Assembly (NCBI RefSeq): GCF_017355185.1
Contig: NZ_JADILJ010000031.1
Span: 1-42,248 of the forward strand
Length of the DNA: 42,248 nt
Direction: 5' to 3'
Source of the DNA: Rathayibacter sp. SD072
Lineage (GTDB): Bacteria > Actinomycetota > Actinomycetes > Actinomycetales > Microbacteriaceae
The notes under the pieces were generated by a model. That model was not told the DNA's origin and did not search any database. It was given only the letters and a program-made list of their open reading frames with translations. A program made the translations under genes and the position numbers. Below, piece after piece: positions 26,412-35,206 of the stretch; within the stretch, counting starts at the first letter, position 1; every line of letters begins with the position of its first letter.

Positions 26412-26924
26412 TCAGTCGGTCAGGGCGGCGGCGTACGCGGCGACGGACCGTCGATAGCGGGGCAGGGTGGGGGCGAGGGCCTCGAGAGCGGTGCGCAGCG
26501 CCTCGGCCGGGCGTCCCGCGCTGTGCAGCGCGAGAGCCAGGAAGACCTCGCGAGCCGCTCCGACGGAGGGGTGCGGGTCCGCCGCACGCAGCAGGGCGAC
26601 GGCCTCCTCGTGCCGACCGAGGTTCCGGAGGGTCGAGGCGTACTGGATGCTCAGCTGCGCCCGGCGCTCCTCGTCGAGACCGAGCTCCAGCGCCCGCTCG
26701 TACTCGGCGGCGGCCTCTGTCTCGTGACCGGCGCTGTCGAGGGCGCCGCCCAGCTCGAAGTGGCCTCGACCGTCTTCGCTCGGGTAGCGCGCGGCGAGCA
26801 CGCGCATCCGCTCGACGACGTCGTCGCCCTCCTCGTGCAGACGGTCCGCCGCCCGCTGCCAGGCGTCGAGGTCCTCGGCGGCGGGACGGGGCGGATGGTC
26901 GGCGGGGCGAGGCGAGTCGGTCAC
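26412..26924 (-). CDS. Tetratricopeptide-repeat protein
   Basis: A 170-residue, all-helical protein of TPR type. Repeat-like helices include GHFELGGALDSAGHETEAAA, EYERALELGLDEERRAQLSI, QYASTLRNLGRHEEAVALL and REVFLALALHSAGRPAEALR, each with the spaced small-residue/hydrophobic pattern of TPRs. It resembles small cytoplasmic TPR proteins found next to variable genes. There is no signal peptide or membrane helix. The GTG start at 26924 is not certain. TPRs mediate protein binding; the partner is unknown. Confidence 0.82.
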   Translation of the reverse strand: MTDSPRPADHPPRPAAEDLDAWQRAADRLHEEGDDVVERMRVLAARYPSEDGRGHFELGGALDSAGHETEAAAEYERALELGLDEERRAQLSIQYASTLRNLGRHEEAVALLRAADPHPSVGAAREVFLALALHSAGRPAEALRTALEALAPTLPRYRRSVAAYAAALTD

Positions 26925-27035
26925 GAGGCGAGGCTAGCGGGCGAGGCCGACGGGCGAGGGCCGACGTGGTCCCGGAGGCTCGAGCACGCCGTTCACGACG
27001 CGGGGATCGAGCCTCCGGAACCCGGAGCGACGGTG

Positions 27036-27611
27036 TCAGGCGGTGCCGTCGGCGGCGGAGATGGGGGAGTCGGGGCTGGTCGACGCGGAGGAGTCGGCCG
27101 TGGTGGACGCGGACGCACCGGCGCTTGCCGAGCGGCGACCCGCCTCGACGGCGGCGGTCGAGGCGGCGGCGCCGGCGACGAGAGCGAGCAGCGCCCATCC
27201 GGCGCCCCACTTCGACTTGCCGACCAGGGCGTCGAGCGAGAGCGGACCGGGACCGTCGGCGACGACCGCGGCGGTCGCCGCGACGAGCAGTCCGTTGAAC
27301 TCCCAGCCTCCGCCCGCGTTCCAGAGGCCGTTGCTCCAGTGCACCTTCCGCACCGCGGTGACCATCGTGGCCACCAGGCCCGCGGCGGCGAGCGGAGTGA
27401 CCGCTCCGAGGGCCAATGCGGCACCGCCGGCGGTCTCGGTGACCGCGGCTGCGAGGGCGTTGCGGCGCGGCGGGTGCATCTCGAGGCTCTCCATCATCTG
27501 CGAGGTGCCCTCCAGACCCGGACCGCCGAACGAGCCGCGGAGCTTCTGCAGTCCGTGTCCGACGAACAGTCCGCCGACGGCGAGACGGAGAACGAGCGAG
27601 CCGACCTTCAT
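27036..27611 (-). CDS. DoxX family membrane protein
   Basis: A 191-residue membrane protein with four hydrophobic segments, starting MKVGSLVLRLAVGGLFVGHG and including LQKLRGSFGGPG, a DoxX hallmark, and GAALALGAVTPLAAAGLVAT. The ATG at 27611 has AGGAGG at ideal distance. A 40-residue C-terminal tail is rich in A, S, T and D and is probably disordered. DoxX proteins have been tied to redox/thiol stress systems in mycobacteria, but the role here is open. The 205-base gap upstream leads to the divergent SDR gene and its operator. Confidence 0.88.
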   Translation of the reverse strand: MKVGSLVLRLAVGGLFVGHGLQKLRGSFGGPGLEGTSQMMESLEMHPPRRNALAAAVTETAGGAALALGAVTPLAAAGLVATMVTAVRKVHWSNGLWNAGGGWEFNGLLVAATAAVVADGPGPLSLDALVGKSKWGAGWALLALVAGAAASTAAVEAGRRSASAGASASTTADSSASTSPDSPISAADGTA

Positions 27612-27761
27612 GGGTGACCTCCTGATGCGAGTGGGAGCGTGCGTGCTAGCGAGAGTCGCCGCTCCCAGCTCCTGGGTCAAGGGGTCGCGGAGGCGCGTCG
27701 GGACGCTCCCGGAGACGCCGGAGGGCGGAATCGAGCGGACGCACGGAAGAGAAGGGAATGC

Positions 27762-27786
27762 GGTCAACCGGTTCGCCTCCTATGAT
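27762..27786 (+). promoter_or_regulatory. GntR-type operator and -10 before the SDR-apnL operon
   Basis: GGTCAACCGGTTCGCC (27762-27777) shares GTCAACCGGTTCG with the inverted copy at 31895-31908 and GGTCAACCGGT with the copy at 31939-31949. Three bases later TATGAT (27781-27786) is a near-perfect -10, so the operator occupies the spacer of this promoter. AAGGAGA at 27804-27810 is the ribosome binding site of the SDR gene. A protein bound here would repress the promoter. Confidence 0.8.
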
Positions 27787-27816
27787 CGAGCTGGATCGAC
27801 TCGAAGGAGAGCACGC

Positions 27817-28569
27817 ATGACCGGACGCCTCATCGGCAAGAACGCCCTCGTCACCGGAGCCGGCTCCGGCATCGGCCGGGCCGTCGCGGAGCGGTTCGCC
27901 CGCGAAGGGGCCCGCGTGGCCTTCACGGACCGGGACCTCGACGCGGCGCGCGACGCGGCCGGCGCCTACCCGGATGCTGTCGCCGTCGCGCTCGACATCT
28001 CGGACGAGGCGAGCGTCGAGGCCGCCTTCGCACAGCTCGACGCGGACGGCCGCGCTCCCGACGTCGTCGTCGCGAACGCGGGCGTGCAGCTCTTCGGCCA
28101 GGACGCGAAGATCGCCGACCTGAGCCTCGAGGCGTGGCGCAGGACGATCGACATCAACCTCACCGGCACCTTCCTGACCGTGAAGCACGCGGTCAGGGCG
28201 ATGCGGGGCCGCGGCGGCTCGATCGTCCTCACCGGCAGCCCCACGGGACTGAACGGCGAGGGCCAGGATTTCACCGCCTACAGCAGCTCCAAGGCCGGCA
28301 TCCACGGCCTCGGCCGCACGGTCGCCGCCGCCTACGCCGGCGAGGGCATCCGCGTGAACACCGTGGTGCCCGGCTACACCGAGACCCCGCTGGTGACCGC
28401 GATCTCGGGGGACGCCGAGGCGCGCGCCGCGATCGTCTCGCGGATCCCGATCGGGCGACCCGGCTCGGCCGAGGACGTCGAGGGCATCATGGTCTACCTC
28501 GCGAGCGACGAGTCCTCGTACGCCACCGGCGCGCTCTTCCGCGTCGACGGCGGCATGACGACCCTGTGA
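27817..28569 (+). CDS. SDR family oxidoreductase, candidate D-apiose dehydrogenase
   Basis: A 250-residue classical short-chain dehydrogenase. The cofactor site TGAGSGIG is at 13-20, D40 at the end of the second strand (FTDRD) favours NAD, NAG is at 87-89, and the catalytic S141, Y155 and K159 (TGSPTG, YSSSKAG) are all present, so it should be active. The stop is 2 bases before apnL and a GntR-type operator precedes it, which links it to D-apionate breakdown. The best-placed role is oxidation of D-apiose to D-apionolactone, the substrate of ApnL. The described apiose dehydrogenase is, to my knowledge, a Gfo/Idh/MocA protein, so this role is inference from context. Confidence 0.9.
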   Translation: MTGRLIGKNALVTGAGSGIGRAVAERFAREGARVAFTDRDLDAARDAAGAYPDAVAVALDISDEASVEAAFAQLDADGRAPDVVVANAGVQLFGQDAKIADLSLEAWRRTIDINLTGTFLTVKHAVRAMRGRGGSIVLTGSPTGLNGEGQDFTAYSSSKAGIHGLGRTVAAAYAGEGIRVNTVVPGYTETPLVTAISGDAEARAAIVSRIPIGRPGSAEDVEGIMVYLASDESSYATGALFRVDGGMTTL

Positions 28570-28571
28570 CC

Positions 28572-30374
28572 ATGGGGCCGATCGGAATAAGCCCCGCCGC
28601 CCCGACGATCCCGGCCGCGCTGCTGCTCCCGGCCGAGCGCGACGAGCGGGAGGTGCGCTGCGGCCCGTGGGCGCTGCGCAGCGCCGAGGGGCGGCTGGAC
28701 GAGATCCGCTTCGAGGGCGCGCGGATCCTCCGAGGAGTGCGGTTCGTCGTGCGCGACCGCGACTGGGGGACGTTCGCGACCACGCGCGCCGACCTGAGGG
28801 CGGAGGAGGACGAGCTCGTGATCGAGGGCATGAGCGAGGGCGGTGGCGCCCGCGTCGAGTGGATCCTGCGCGCGCGGTTCGAGGAGTCGACCCTGATGCT
28901 CGCGCTCGAGGCGCGCGCCGCCACCGCGCTGCTGCGCAACAGACTCGGTCTCGTCGTGCTGCACCCGGCGGACGCGGCAGGCGCGCCGCTCGAGGTCCTC
29001 CGCACCGACGGTTCCCTCGAGCAGACGCGGTTCCCGGCGCGCATCGCCCCGCATCAGCCGGCCCGCGACATCGCCGGTCTCGCGTGGACGGCGAGCGGAG
29101 TGGCGGTGACGGCGGCGTTCGACGGCGACGTCTTCGAGATGGAGGACCAGCGCAACTGGACGGACGCGTCGTTCAAGACGTACTCCACTCCGCTGGACCG
29201 GCCGTTCCCGGTCGCGGTGGCCGAGGGGGAGGTCGTCCGGCAGAGCGTCCGGATCGAGTGCTCCGGGACGCCGACCCCGGCGAAGGCCGAACCGGACGGG
29301 CTGCGCCTCGCGCTAGCCGGGCACGCGTTCCCCGAGATCCTCACGGGGGCGTCGAGCGCACCGTCGGCGGCTCGACCGGCAGAGAGCTGGATCGGCCGCG
29401 TCGGCCTGCTCGTGGAGTGCGACCCGCGCTGGGCGGGTTGGCGGCGGGCACTCGCCCGCGCCCTCGAGGACGCGCAGGAGCGGAGCATCGACCTCCGGAT
29501 CGTCGCGGCGGAACCGGACGATGTCGCGCGGGTCCTCGGCGCCGTCGGGGACGCTCCGCTCGCCCGCCTCGGCGTCTACGCCGCGCACGGGCACCGCAGC
29601 ACCCCCGAGCTGCTTGACGCGGCCCGGCGCGCGGTGGGCGGGACGGGGGCCGAGGTGCTCGGCGGCGTCCGCTCGCACTTCACCGAGCTCAACCGGGGAG
29701 CGCAGGAGCTCGCCGTCGTCGACGCTCCGCTCGCCTTGAGCCTGACCGCCTTCATGCACGACACCTCGGGGCACCAGCTCGTGGAGTCGCTCGGGACCCA
29801 GCGCGCGGTCGTGCGGGACGCCCTGGCGATCGCCGACGGCCGTCGACTGCGCATCGGCCCGGTCACACTCGGGGCGCGGATGAACGCGGTCTCGACGTCG
29901 CCGTTCGACCCGGGGGACGCCGACATCGACGCCCACGGCTACGGACCGCAGCACCTGCCCGGCGCGACCGACCCGCGGCAGTCCTCGCCGGCGCTCGCCG
30001 CGTGGGTCGTGGGGAGCGTCGCCGCGCTGGCGCAGCCCGGCGTCGACTCGCTCGCCTACTTCGAGGAGTGGGGACCCCGCGGGGCATCCGGCACACCGGC
30101 GGGCCGGGTGCTGGAGTGGGCCGCCGAGATCGGCGGCGGCGAGGTCGTGACCGTCGACGCGGCTCCGCTCCCGCTGGTGGCGATCGGCGTGCAGCGGGAG
30201 GGGGAGCAGCTGCTCCTCGTCGGCAACCTCGGCGCCACCGGGATCGAGCCGTCGTGGGACGGCGTGCACGAGTGGCGGCGGTCGCTCGACGGCTCCCTCG
30301 GCGTCGGCCCGCTCCGACTGGCTCCCGGCGAGGCCGCCCGCGTCGTGCGGAGGGCTCAGCCCAGCGGCGTGTAG
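28572..30374 (+). CDS. apnL: D-apionate lactonase
   Basis: The 600-residue protein resembles the D-apionate lactonase family, which hydrolyses D-apionolactone to D-apionate. An N-terminal beta-rich region (about 1-265, with GPWALRSAEGRLDEIRFEGA) is followed by a TIM-barrel-like middle (GRVGLLVECDPRWAGWRRAL near 275-295, GGVRSHFTELNRG near 364-376, FMHDTSGHQLVESLGTQRA near 393-411) and a small C-terminal beta domain ending near the stop. DPRQSSPALAAWVVGSVAAL and SLAYFEEWG are further family-like segments. It starts 2 bases after the SDR stop, so the two are coupled. The 3' end overlaps the convergent DUF4232 gene by 19 bases. I know no signal peptide here; it is cytoplasmic. Confidence 0.82.
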   Translation: MGPIGISPAAPTIPAALLLPAERDEREVRCGPWALRSAEGRLDEIRFEGARILRGVRFVVRDRDWGTFATTRADLRAEEDELVIEGMSEGGGARVEWILRARFEESTLMLALEARAATALLRNRLGLVVLHPADAAGAPLEVLRTDGSLEQTRFPARIAPHQPARDIAGLAWTASGVAVTAAFDGDVFEMEDQRNWTDASFKTYSTPLDRPFPVAVAEGEVVRQSVRIECSGTPTPAKAEPDGLRLALAGHAFPEILTGASSAPSAARPAESWIGRVGLLVECDPRWAGWRRALARALEDAQERSIDLRIVAAEPDDVARVLGAVGDAPLARLGVYAAHGHRSTPELLDAARRAVGGTGAEVLGGVRSHFTELNRGAQELAVVDAPLALSLTAFMHDTSGHQLVESLGTQRAVVRDALAIADGRRLRIGPVTLGARMNAVSTSPFDPGDADIDAHGYGPQHLPGATDPRQSSPALAAWVVGSVAALAQPGVDSLAYFEEWGPRGASGTPAGRVLEWAAEIGGGEVVTVDAAPLPLVAIGVQREGEQLLLVGNLGATGIEPSWDGVHEWRRSLDGSLGVGPLRLAPGEAARVVRRAQPSGV

Positions 30375-31081
30375 GTCGACGCCTCGAGCACGACCGTGCC
30401 GTCGGTGCACACCTCGAGGGCGGCCGGAGCGCTGACCGCGGGATCGAGGTCGTCGACGACCTCGGCGACGATCCGGGCGGAGACGGCGGAGGGGCAGCCG
30501 TAGGCGCCGGGGGAGTGGCGGACGACGCGGACCTCGGCCCGGCCGGCGGGCTGCAGGGTGAGCAGGCCGCCCGGGTTCGGACCGACCGCGGCGGCGACCG
30601 CGCCGATGCGCACGCCGTCGGCGTCCGTCGGGTAGACGCCCGGGATGCCGGCGAGGGTGCACGGCAGCGACGACACGTTGGTGAAGACGAGGTCGAACGC
30701 GCTGGAGCCGGCGCCGGAGGCCTCGGGATCGGGGAGGTACTCGAGCGAGAGGTCGCCCCCGTGGCAGCGCGCGACGGGAGCGGGAGCGGGCGCGGCCGGA
30801 GCCGGTGCCTCCGGGACCGATGCCTCAGGAGCAGGCGCTGCGGGGGAGGGCGCGATCGGGGAGGCGGTGGGCTCCTCCGGAGTCGGCGTCGCATCGGGCG
30901 TCGCCGTCGATGCCGGAGTCGGCGTCGCGCTCGGTGTCGCCGTCGGCGACGCGCTCACCGGCGTGGGGAGCGGCGTCCGGGGGGAGGCGACCTCGGCGCG
31001 ACCCGCGCAGCCGGCGACCAGGAGGAGGGAGGCGGCGACCGCGAGCACCGCAGCGCTCGACCGGCCCAGGAGGGACGACAT
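30356..31081 (-). CDS. DUF4232 lipoprotein
   Basis: A 241-residue secreted lipoprotein. The N-terminus has a basic start, a hydrophobic stretch and the lipobox LVAGC with the modified Cys25. Residues 30-105 form a linker rich in P, T, A and S, suited to crossing the cell wall. The C-terminal domain (CHGGDLSLEYLPDPEASGAG, LVFTNVSSLPCTLAGIPGVY) is DUF4232, a family of extracytoplasmic actinobacterial proteins of unknown role with conserved cysteines. It lies between apnL and gntR but points opposite to apnL; no link to apionate metabolism is evident. Confidence 0.88.
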   Translation of the reverse strand: MSSLLGRSSAAVLAVAASLLLVAGCAGRAEVASPRTPLPTPVSASPTATPSATPTPASTATPDATPTPEEPTASPIAPSPAAPAPEASVPEAPAPAAPAPAPVARCHGGDLSLEYLPDPEASGAGSSAFDLVFTNVSSLPCTLAGIPGVYPTDADGVRIGAVAAAVGPNPGGLLTLQPAGRAEVRVVRHSPGAYGCPSAVSARIVAEVVDDLDPAVSAPAALEVCTDGTVVLEASTYTPLG

Positions 31082-31109
31082 GCGCCGAGTCTGCCACCGT
31101 CCGCGCGGG

Positions 31110-31844
31110 TCAGCTCCCCGAGTCCGCCAGTCGGCGCGAGGCGGTGCTCATGTGCGACTCCATCGCCCGCGCGGCCGCGGCCGGATCGCGCGCCTCGAGT
31201 GCCTCCAGCACGGCGCGGTGCTCGGCGAAGGCGTCGCGCGCCTGCTGCGGGTCGCTGAGCGCGCGCTCGACCCACAGCCGCAGCAGCGAGCGGATGGTCT
31301 GCAGCAGGTCGCGGAGCACCACGTTGCCGCAGCTGACCGCGATCTGCAGGTGGAAGCGGACGTCGGCCTCGACGAAGGCCGCGAGGTCGTCCAGGTGCGA
31401 CTCCATCGCGTCCAGGTGCGCGCGCAGCTTCGCCAGATCGGCGTCCTCGATGCGGAGTGCCGCGAGCATCGCCGCCTGGATCTCGAGCCCGCTCCGCACC
31501 TCGATCAGCTCGGCCGTGCGGCCGGCGGAGAGCATCAGCCCCCAGCTCAGCGTCGTCGGCAGGAGCTCCGACGTGCTGTCGCGGAGGTAGGTGCCGGAGC
31601 CCGGGCGCACCGTGACGATGCCGAGGATCTCGAGCGCCGCGAGGGCCTCGCGCACGGCCGAGCGGCCCACTCCGAGGCTCTCGGCGAGCTGGCGCTCGGG
31701 GGGCAGGCGCGATCCGGGTGCCAGATCACCCGTGGTGAGGAGGGAGGTCAGCTGCTTCGCCACTTCGGCGACCGCGGTGCCGCGGGGGAGCACCTGGAGC
31801 TCCAGGCGCACGAGGGACGGGTCGTCTTCGGGATACGCCGGCAT
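31110..31844 (-). CDS. FadR-subfamily GntR regulator, probable regulator of the apionate genes
   Basis: A 244-residue GntR protein of the FadR group. The winged helix is at about 25-88 (LAPGSRLPPERQLAESLGVG, RSAVREALAALEILGIVTVR, PGSGTYL). The FCD effector domain follows, with the metal-binding-type pattern D..H (EADVRFHLQIAVSCGN) and late histidines (EHRAVLEALEARD, AMESHMSTASRR). The ATG at 31844 follows a TACGGT element by 6 bases. It is divergent from the MFS gene, with GTCAACCGGT sites between, and another copy stands before the SDR-apnL operon. FCD regulators usually sense small acids; D-apionate or an intermediate is a reasonable ligand by inference. Confidence 0.9.
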   Translation of the reverse strand: MPAYPEDDPSLVRLELQVLPRGTAVAEVAKQLTSLLTTGDLAPGSRLPPERQLAESLGVGRSAVREALAALEILGIVTVRPGSGTYLRDSTSELLPTTLSWGLMLSAGRTAELIEVRSGLEIQAAMLAALRIEDADLAKLRAHLDAMESHLDDLAAFVEADVRFHLQIAVSCGNVVLRDLLQTIRSLLRLWVERALSDPQQARDAFAEHRAVLEALEARDPAAAARAMESHMSTASRRLADSGS

Positions 31845-31894
31845 GCGACGACCGTAGCAACGGCTCGCGTGGGGCAGGAGACGCCACGCGACAG

Positions 31895-31908
31895 CCGAAC
31901 CGGTTGAC
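31895..31908. promoter_or_regulatory. GntR-type operator O1 between gntR and the MFS gene
   Basis: CCGAACCGGTTGAC is the inverse of GTCAACCGGTTCGG, identical over 13 bases to the site before the SDR gene. It overlaps the -35 hexamer TTGACA of the MFS promoter. Confidence 0.78.
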
Positions 31909-31932
31909 ACTTGCGGCGGAACGGAGCATCAT
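31904..31932 (+). promoter_or_regulatory. Promoter of the MFS-lerK-derI-lerI-oiaC-apnO operon
   Basis: TTGACA (31904-31909) is a consensus -35, and CATCAT (31927-31932) 17 bases later is an acceptable -10. Transcription would begin near 31939, at the edge of operator O2, and run through a leader of about 65 bases to the GTG at 32006. Confidence 0.65.
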
Positions 31933-31936
31933 CGAA

Positions 31937-31956
31937 TTGGTCAACCGGTCAGCCAA
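31937..31956. promoter_or_regulatory. GntR-type operator O2
   Basis: TTGGTCAACCGGTCAGCCAA is an inverted repeat with 14 of 20 positions symmetric and ACCGGT at its centre. It covers the predicted transcription start of the MFS operon. With O1 about 45 bases away, cooperative binding is possible. Confidence 0.78.
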
Positions 31957-32005
31957 TTTGGCCCGGTACCCCAACACAGTCGTTGACAAGGATCTGGAGA
32001 TCGAC

Positions 32006-33385
32006 GTGGACCTTCCCTCTCAGACCACCGCCGGTGGTCCGGCCGCGGCCGACGCCGCCGTCGAGAAGAGCGCGATCAGGAAGATCTCGGTGCGCCTCGT
32101 GCCGTTCGTCGCCCTGATGTTCTTCATCAACTACCTCGACCGCACGGCGATCGGCTTCGCCGCTCCCAACGGCATGGAGGCCGATCTCGCCCTCTCGGCG
32201 GCCCAGTTCGGCTTCGCCTCCGGCGTCTTCTTCATCGGCTACATCCTCCTCGAAGTGCCCAGCAACCTGGCGCTGCACCGCTTCGGCGCGCGCCGCTGGC
32301 TCGCCCGCATCATGGTGAGCTGGGGCGTCGTGGCGCTGCTGTTCACGTGGGTGCAGAACTTCGAGCAGCTGGTGGTGCTCCGCTTCCTGCTCGGAGTCGC
32401 GGAGGCAGGCTTCTTCCCCGGCGCGATCCTGTTCCTCAGCCTCTGGGTGCCGGCGAAGCACCGCTCCAAGATCCTCGCGCTCTTCTACCTGGCGCAGCCG
32501 CTCACCACGGTCATCGGCGCTCCGCTCGCGGGTCTCCTGATCGAGCAGGACGGCATCTTCGGCCTCGAGGGCTGGCGCTTCATGTTCCTCGGCGTCTCGC
32601 TCCCCGCGATCGTCGTCGGACTCATCGCCTGGTTCTACCTCAAGGACAAGCCTTCGGACGCCAAGTGGCTCACCCGTGAGGAGCAGGTCTGGCTCACGAC
32701 GGCGCTGCAGCGCGAGGAGGACGTCAAGACCAAGGGCGTCACGACCCACCCGAAGATGTCCTCCGCCTTCAGGAGCGGCCGCGTCTGGATGCTGAGCTTC
32801 GTGTACTTCGGCTTCATCTACGGCCTCTACGCGCTGGCGTTCTTCCTCCCCACGATCATCGAGGGCTTCCAGGAGCAGTACGGCACCACGTTCGGCATCT
32901 TCGAGAAGGGCCTGATCACCGCGATCCCCTACGTGCCCGCGGCTATCGCGCTCTACCTCTGGTCGCGCGATGCGACGCGTCGCGGGGTGCGCACCTGGCA
33001 CATCGTCATCCCGGCGATCGCCGGTGGACTGAGCATCCCGCTCGCGCTGTTCGCCGGCTCGCCGGCCGCGACGATCGCCGTGATCACGGTCACCGCGATG
33101 GCGATCTTCTCGGCCCTGCCCAACTTCTGGACGTTCCCGACCCGCTTCCTCACGGGAGCGGCCGCGGCGGCCGGCATCGCCCTGATCAACACGGTCGGCA
33201 ACCTCGCCGGCTTCTCGGCGCCGTACATCACCGGAGCCCTGAGCGACGCGACCGGCGGCTACGAGATCCCGATGTTCGTCGTCGGCTTCTTCCTGCTGCT
33301 CTCGGCCGTGCTGATGGCACTGCTCGCGCGGCGCTACAAGGACGCTCCGCTGGACGCTCCGAGCGTCGACGTGATCGCCCACTGA
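32006..33385 (+). CDS. MFS transporter, anion:cation symporter (ACS)-like
   Basis: A 459-residue, 12-helix major facilitator. After a short cytoplasmic start the first helix carries NYLDRTAIGFAAPNG (about 42-56), the mark of the ACS group that imports hexuronates, glucarate, tartrate and similar acids. LLEVPSNLALHRFGARRWLA is the loop 2-3 motif. The GTG at 32006 has GGAG six bases upstream and removes an unlikely N-terminus. It is the first gene of the operon leading to apnO and is divergent from gntR. The cargo is inferred to be D-apionate, D-apiose or a related compound. Confidence 0.88.
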   Translation: MDLPSQTTAGGPAAADAAVEKSAIRKISVRLVPFVALMFFINYLDRTAIGFAAPNGMEADLALSAAQFGFASGVFFIGYILLEVPSNLALHRFGARRWLARIMVSWGVVALLFTWVQNFEQLVVLRFLLGVAEAGFFPGAILFLSLWVPAKHRSKILALFYLAQPLTTVIGAPLAGLLIEQDGIFGLEGWRFMFLGVSLPAIVVGLIAWFYLKDKPSDAKWLTREEQVWLTTALQREEDVKTKGVTTHPKMSSAFRSGRVWMLSFVYFGFIYGLYALAFFLPTIIEGFQEQYGTTFGIFEKGLITAIPYVPAAIALYLWSRDATRRGVRTWHIVIPAIAGGLSIPLALFAGSPAATIAVITVTAMAIFSALPNFWTFPTRFLTGAAAAAGIALINTVGNLAGFSAPYITGALSDATGGYEIPMFVVGFFLLLSAVLMALLARRYKDAPLDAPSVDVIAH

Positions 33386-33419
33386 CGCCCACCGCCGCCA
33401 CCACGAGAAGGACCCCGAG

Positions 33420-35168
33420 ATGACCCGGCTCTACAACGACCCCTCCGATTTCGCCGATGAGATGATCGACGGATTCGCCGCCGCGAACCGCCGCTTCGTG
33501 CGGCGCGTGCCCGGAGGAGTGGTGCGCTCGACCGAGGTCGCCCCCGGAACGGTCGCGCTCGTGGTCGGCGGCGGCTCCGGCCACTACCCGGCCTTCGGCG
33601 GGCTGGTCGGCCAGGGCCTCGCGCACGGCGCGGCGATGGGGAACCTCTTCGCCTCTCCGTCCGCGCAGCAGGTCCACTCGGTCGCCACGGCCGCCGAGCA
33701 CGGGGGCGGCGTGCTGCTGAGCTACGGCAACTACGCGGGAGACGTGCTGAACTTCGACGCGGCGCAGCGGCGCCTGCGCGACGAGGGGATCGACGTCCGC
33801 ACCGTCACGGTCACCGACGACATCTCGAGCGCCGACGTCTCCGAGAAGCAGAAGCGCCGCGGCATCGCAGGCGATCTGACGGTCTTCAAGGTCGCCGGAG
33901 CCGCCGCGGAGGAGGGCGCGTCCCTGGACGACGTCGAGCGCCTCGCGATCCGCGCCAACGAGCGCACGCGCTCCTTCGGCGTCGCGTTCTCGGGCTGCTC
34001 GCTGCCCGGGGCGTCGGAGCCGCTGTTCACCGTCCCCGAGGGGCGGATGGCCGTCGGCATGGGCATCCACGGCGAGCCCGGCATCCGCGAGGACGACGTG
34101 CCCTCGGCCGACGGACTCGCCGAGCTGCTGGTCGAGTCGCTCCTCGCCGAGCGCCCGGACGACGTCGCCGAGCTCGAGGGGGCGCGACTCGTCGTGATCC
34201 TCAACGGCCTGGGCTCGGTGAAGTACGAGGAGCTGTTCGTCGTCTACTCGGGCGTCGAGCGCCGCCTGCGCGAGCGCGGCGTCGAGATCGTCGAGCCGGA
34301 GGTCGGCGAGCTGGTGACCAGCTTCGACATGGCCGGCGTCTCGCTCACCTTCTTCTGGGTCGACGAGGAGCTCGAGCGGCTCTGGGCGGCTCCCGTCGAG
34401 ACGCCCGCCTACCGCAAGGGCGCCGTCCGCGCCGCCGCCCAGGTGGCGGAGCAGGCGGTCGTCGAGAGCGCCCGAGCAGAGATCGGAGCCTCCAGCGAGG
34501 AGTCCCGCGCCGCGGCCGGCACCGTGCTCGCGGCCCTCGAGGCGACGCAGCGCGTGATCGACGAGAACGCCGACGAGCTCGGTCGGATCGACGCGGTCGC
34601 CGGTGACGGCGACCACGGCATCGGGATGCAGCGCGGGGTGCACGCGGCCGTCGCAGCCGCCCGGGCCGCCCACGAGGAGCGAGCGGGAGCCGGCACCGTG
34701 CTCGACGCCGCCGGCGACGCCTGGTCGGACCGCGCGGGCGGCACCTCCGGAGCCCTCTGGGGGGCGGCACTCGGCGCGGTGGGCGCGGCTCTCGGAGACG
34801 AGGGCCGGCCCGATGCGGCCGCGGTGCTGACCGGAGTCATCGGTGCCCGGACCGCGATCCTCGCCTTCGGCGCGAGCGTCGGGGACAAGACGATGGTCGA
34901 CTCCCTCGTGCCGTTCGCCGACGTGCTCGGCGAGCGGATCGGCGCGGGCGTCTCCCTCGCCGACGCCTGGACCCGTGCAGCCGAGGCCTGCACCGACGCC
35001 GCTGCCGCCACCGCGCAGCTGCTGCCCCGGATGGGCCGCGCCCGCCCGCACGCCGAGAAGAGCCTCGGCACCCCCGACGCGGGCGCGCACTCGCTCGCCC
35101 TGATCGTCACCGCCGTCGGCGCCGTGCTCCGCGAGAGCGCAGCCATCCCGTCCAGCACCGACGCGTAA
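33420..35168 (+). CDS. lerK: Dihydroxyacetone-kinase-family kinase, probable L-erythrulose kinase
   Basis: A 582-residue single-chain DhaK-DhaL protein. The DhaK half has [15 protein letters not shown] at 50-64 and [10 protein letters not shown] with His217, the residue that binds the carbonyl substrate covalently. The ATP-binding DhaL half begins near 370, with [11 protein letters not shown] supplying metal-binding aspartates and GGTSGALWG after it. By context the substrate is L-erythrulose from OiaC, giving L-erythrulose-1-phosphate, as for LerK in described D-apionate and tetritol pathways; dihydroxyacetone is the alternative. It starts 34 bases after the MFS stop with GAGAAGGA as ribosome binding site. 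Confidence 0.85.
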   Translation: MTRLYNDPSDFADEMIDGFAAANRRFVRRVPGGVVRSTEVAPGTVALVVGGGSGHYPAFGGLVGQGLAHGAAMGNLFASPSAQQVHSVATAAEHGGGVLLSYGNYAGDVLNFDAAQRRLRDEGIDVRTVTVTDDISSADVSEKQKRRGIAGDLTVFKVAGAAAEEGASLDDVERLAIRANERTRSFGVAFSGCSLPGASEPLFTVPEGRMAVGMGIHGEPGIREDDVPSADGLAELLVESLLAERPDDVAELEGARLVVILNGLGSVKYEELFVVYSGVERRLRERGVEIVEPEVGELVTSFDMAGVSLTFFWVDEELERLWAAPVETPAYRKGAVRAAAQVAEQAVVESARAEIGASSEESRAAAGTVLAALEATQRVIDENADELGRIDAVAGDGDHGIGMQRGVHAAVAAARAAHEERAGAGTVLDAAGDAWSDRAGGTSGALWGAALGAVGAALGDEGRPDAAAVLTGVIGARTAILAFGASVGDKTMVDSLVPFADVLGERIGAGVSLADAWTRAAEACTDAAAATAQLLPRMGRARPHAEKSLGTPDAGAHSLALIVTAVGAVLRESAAIPSSTDA

Positions 35169-35206
35169 CGTCGCACACCGTCACCCGCCAGCAAGGAGAG
35201 AGCACC

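Noticed and set aside
29313-30662. Long minus-strand open frame of 449 codons opposite apnL
   Set aside because: Arginine/proline-rich composition and full overlap with a gene of recognisable family; a shadow caused by high third-position GC.
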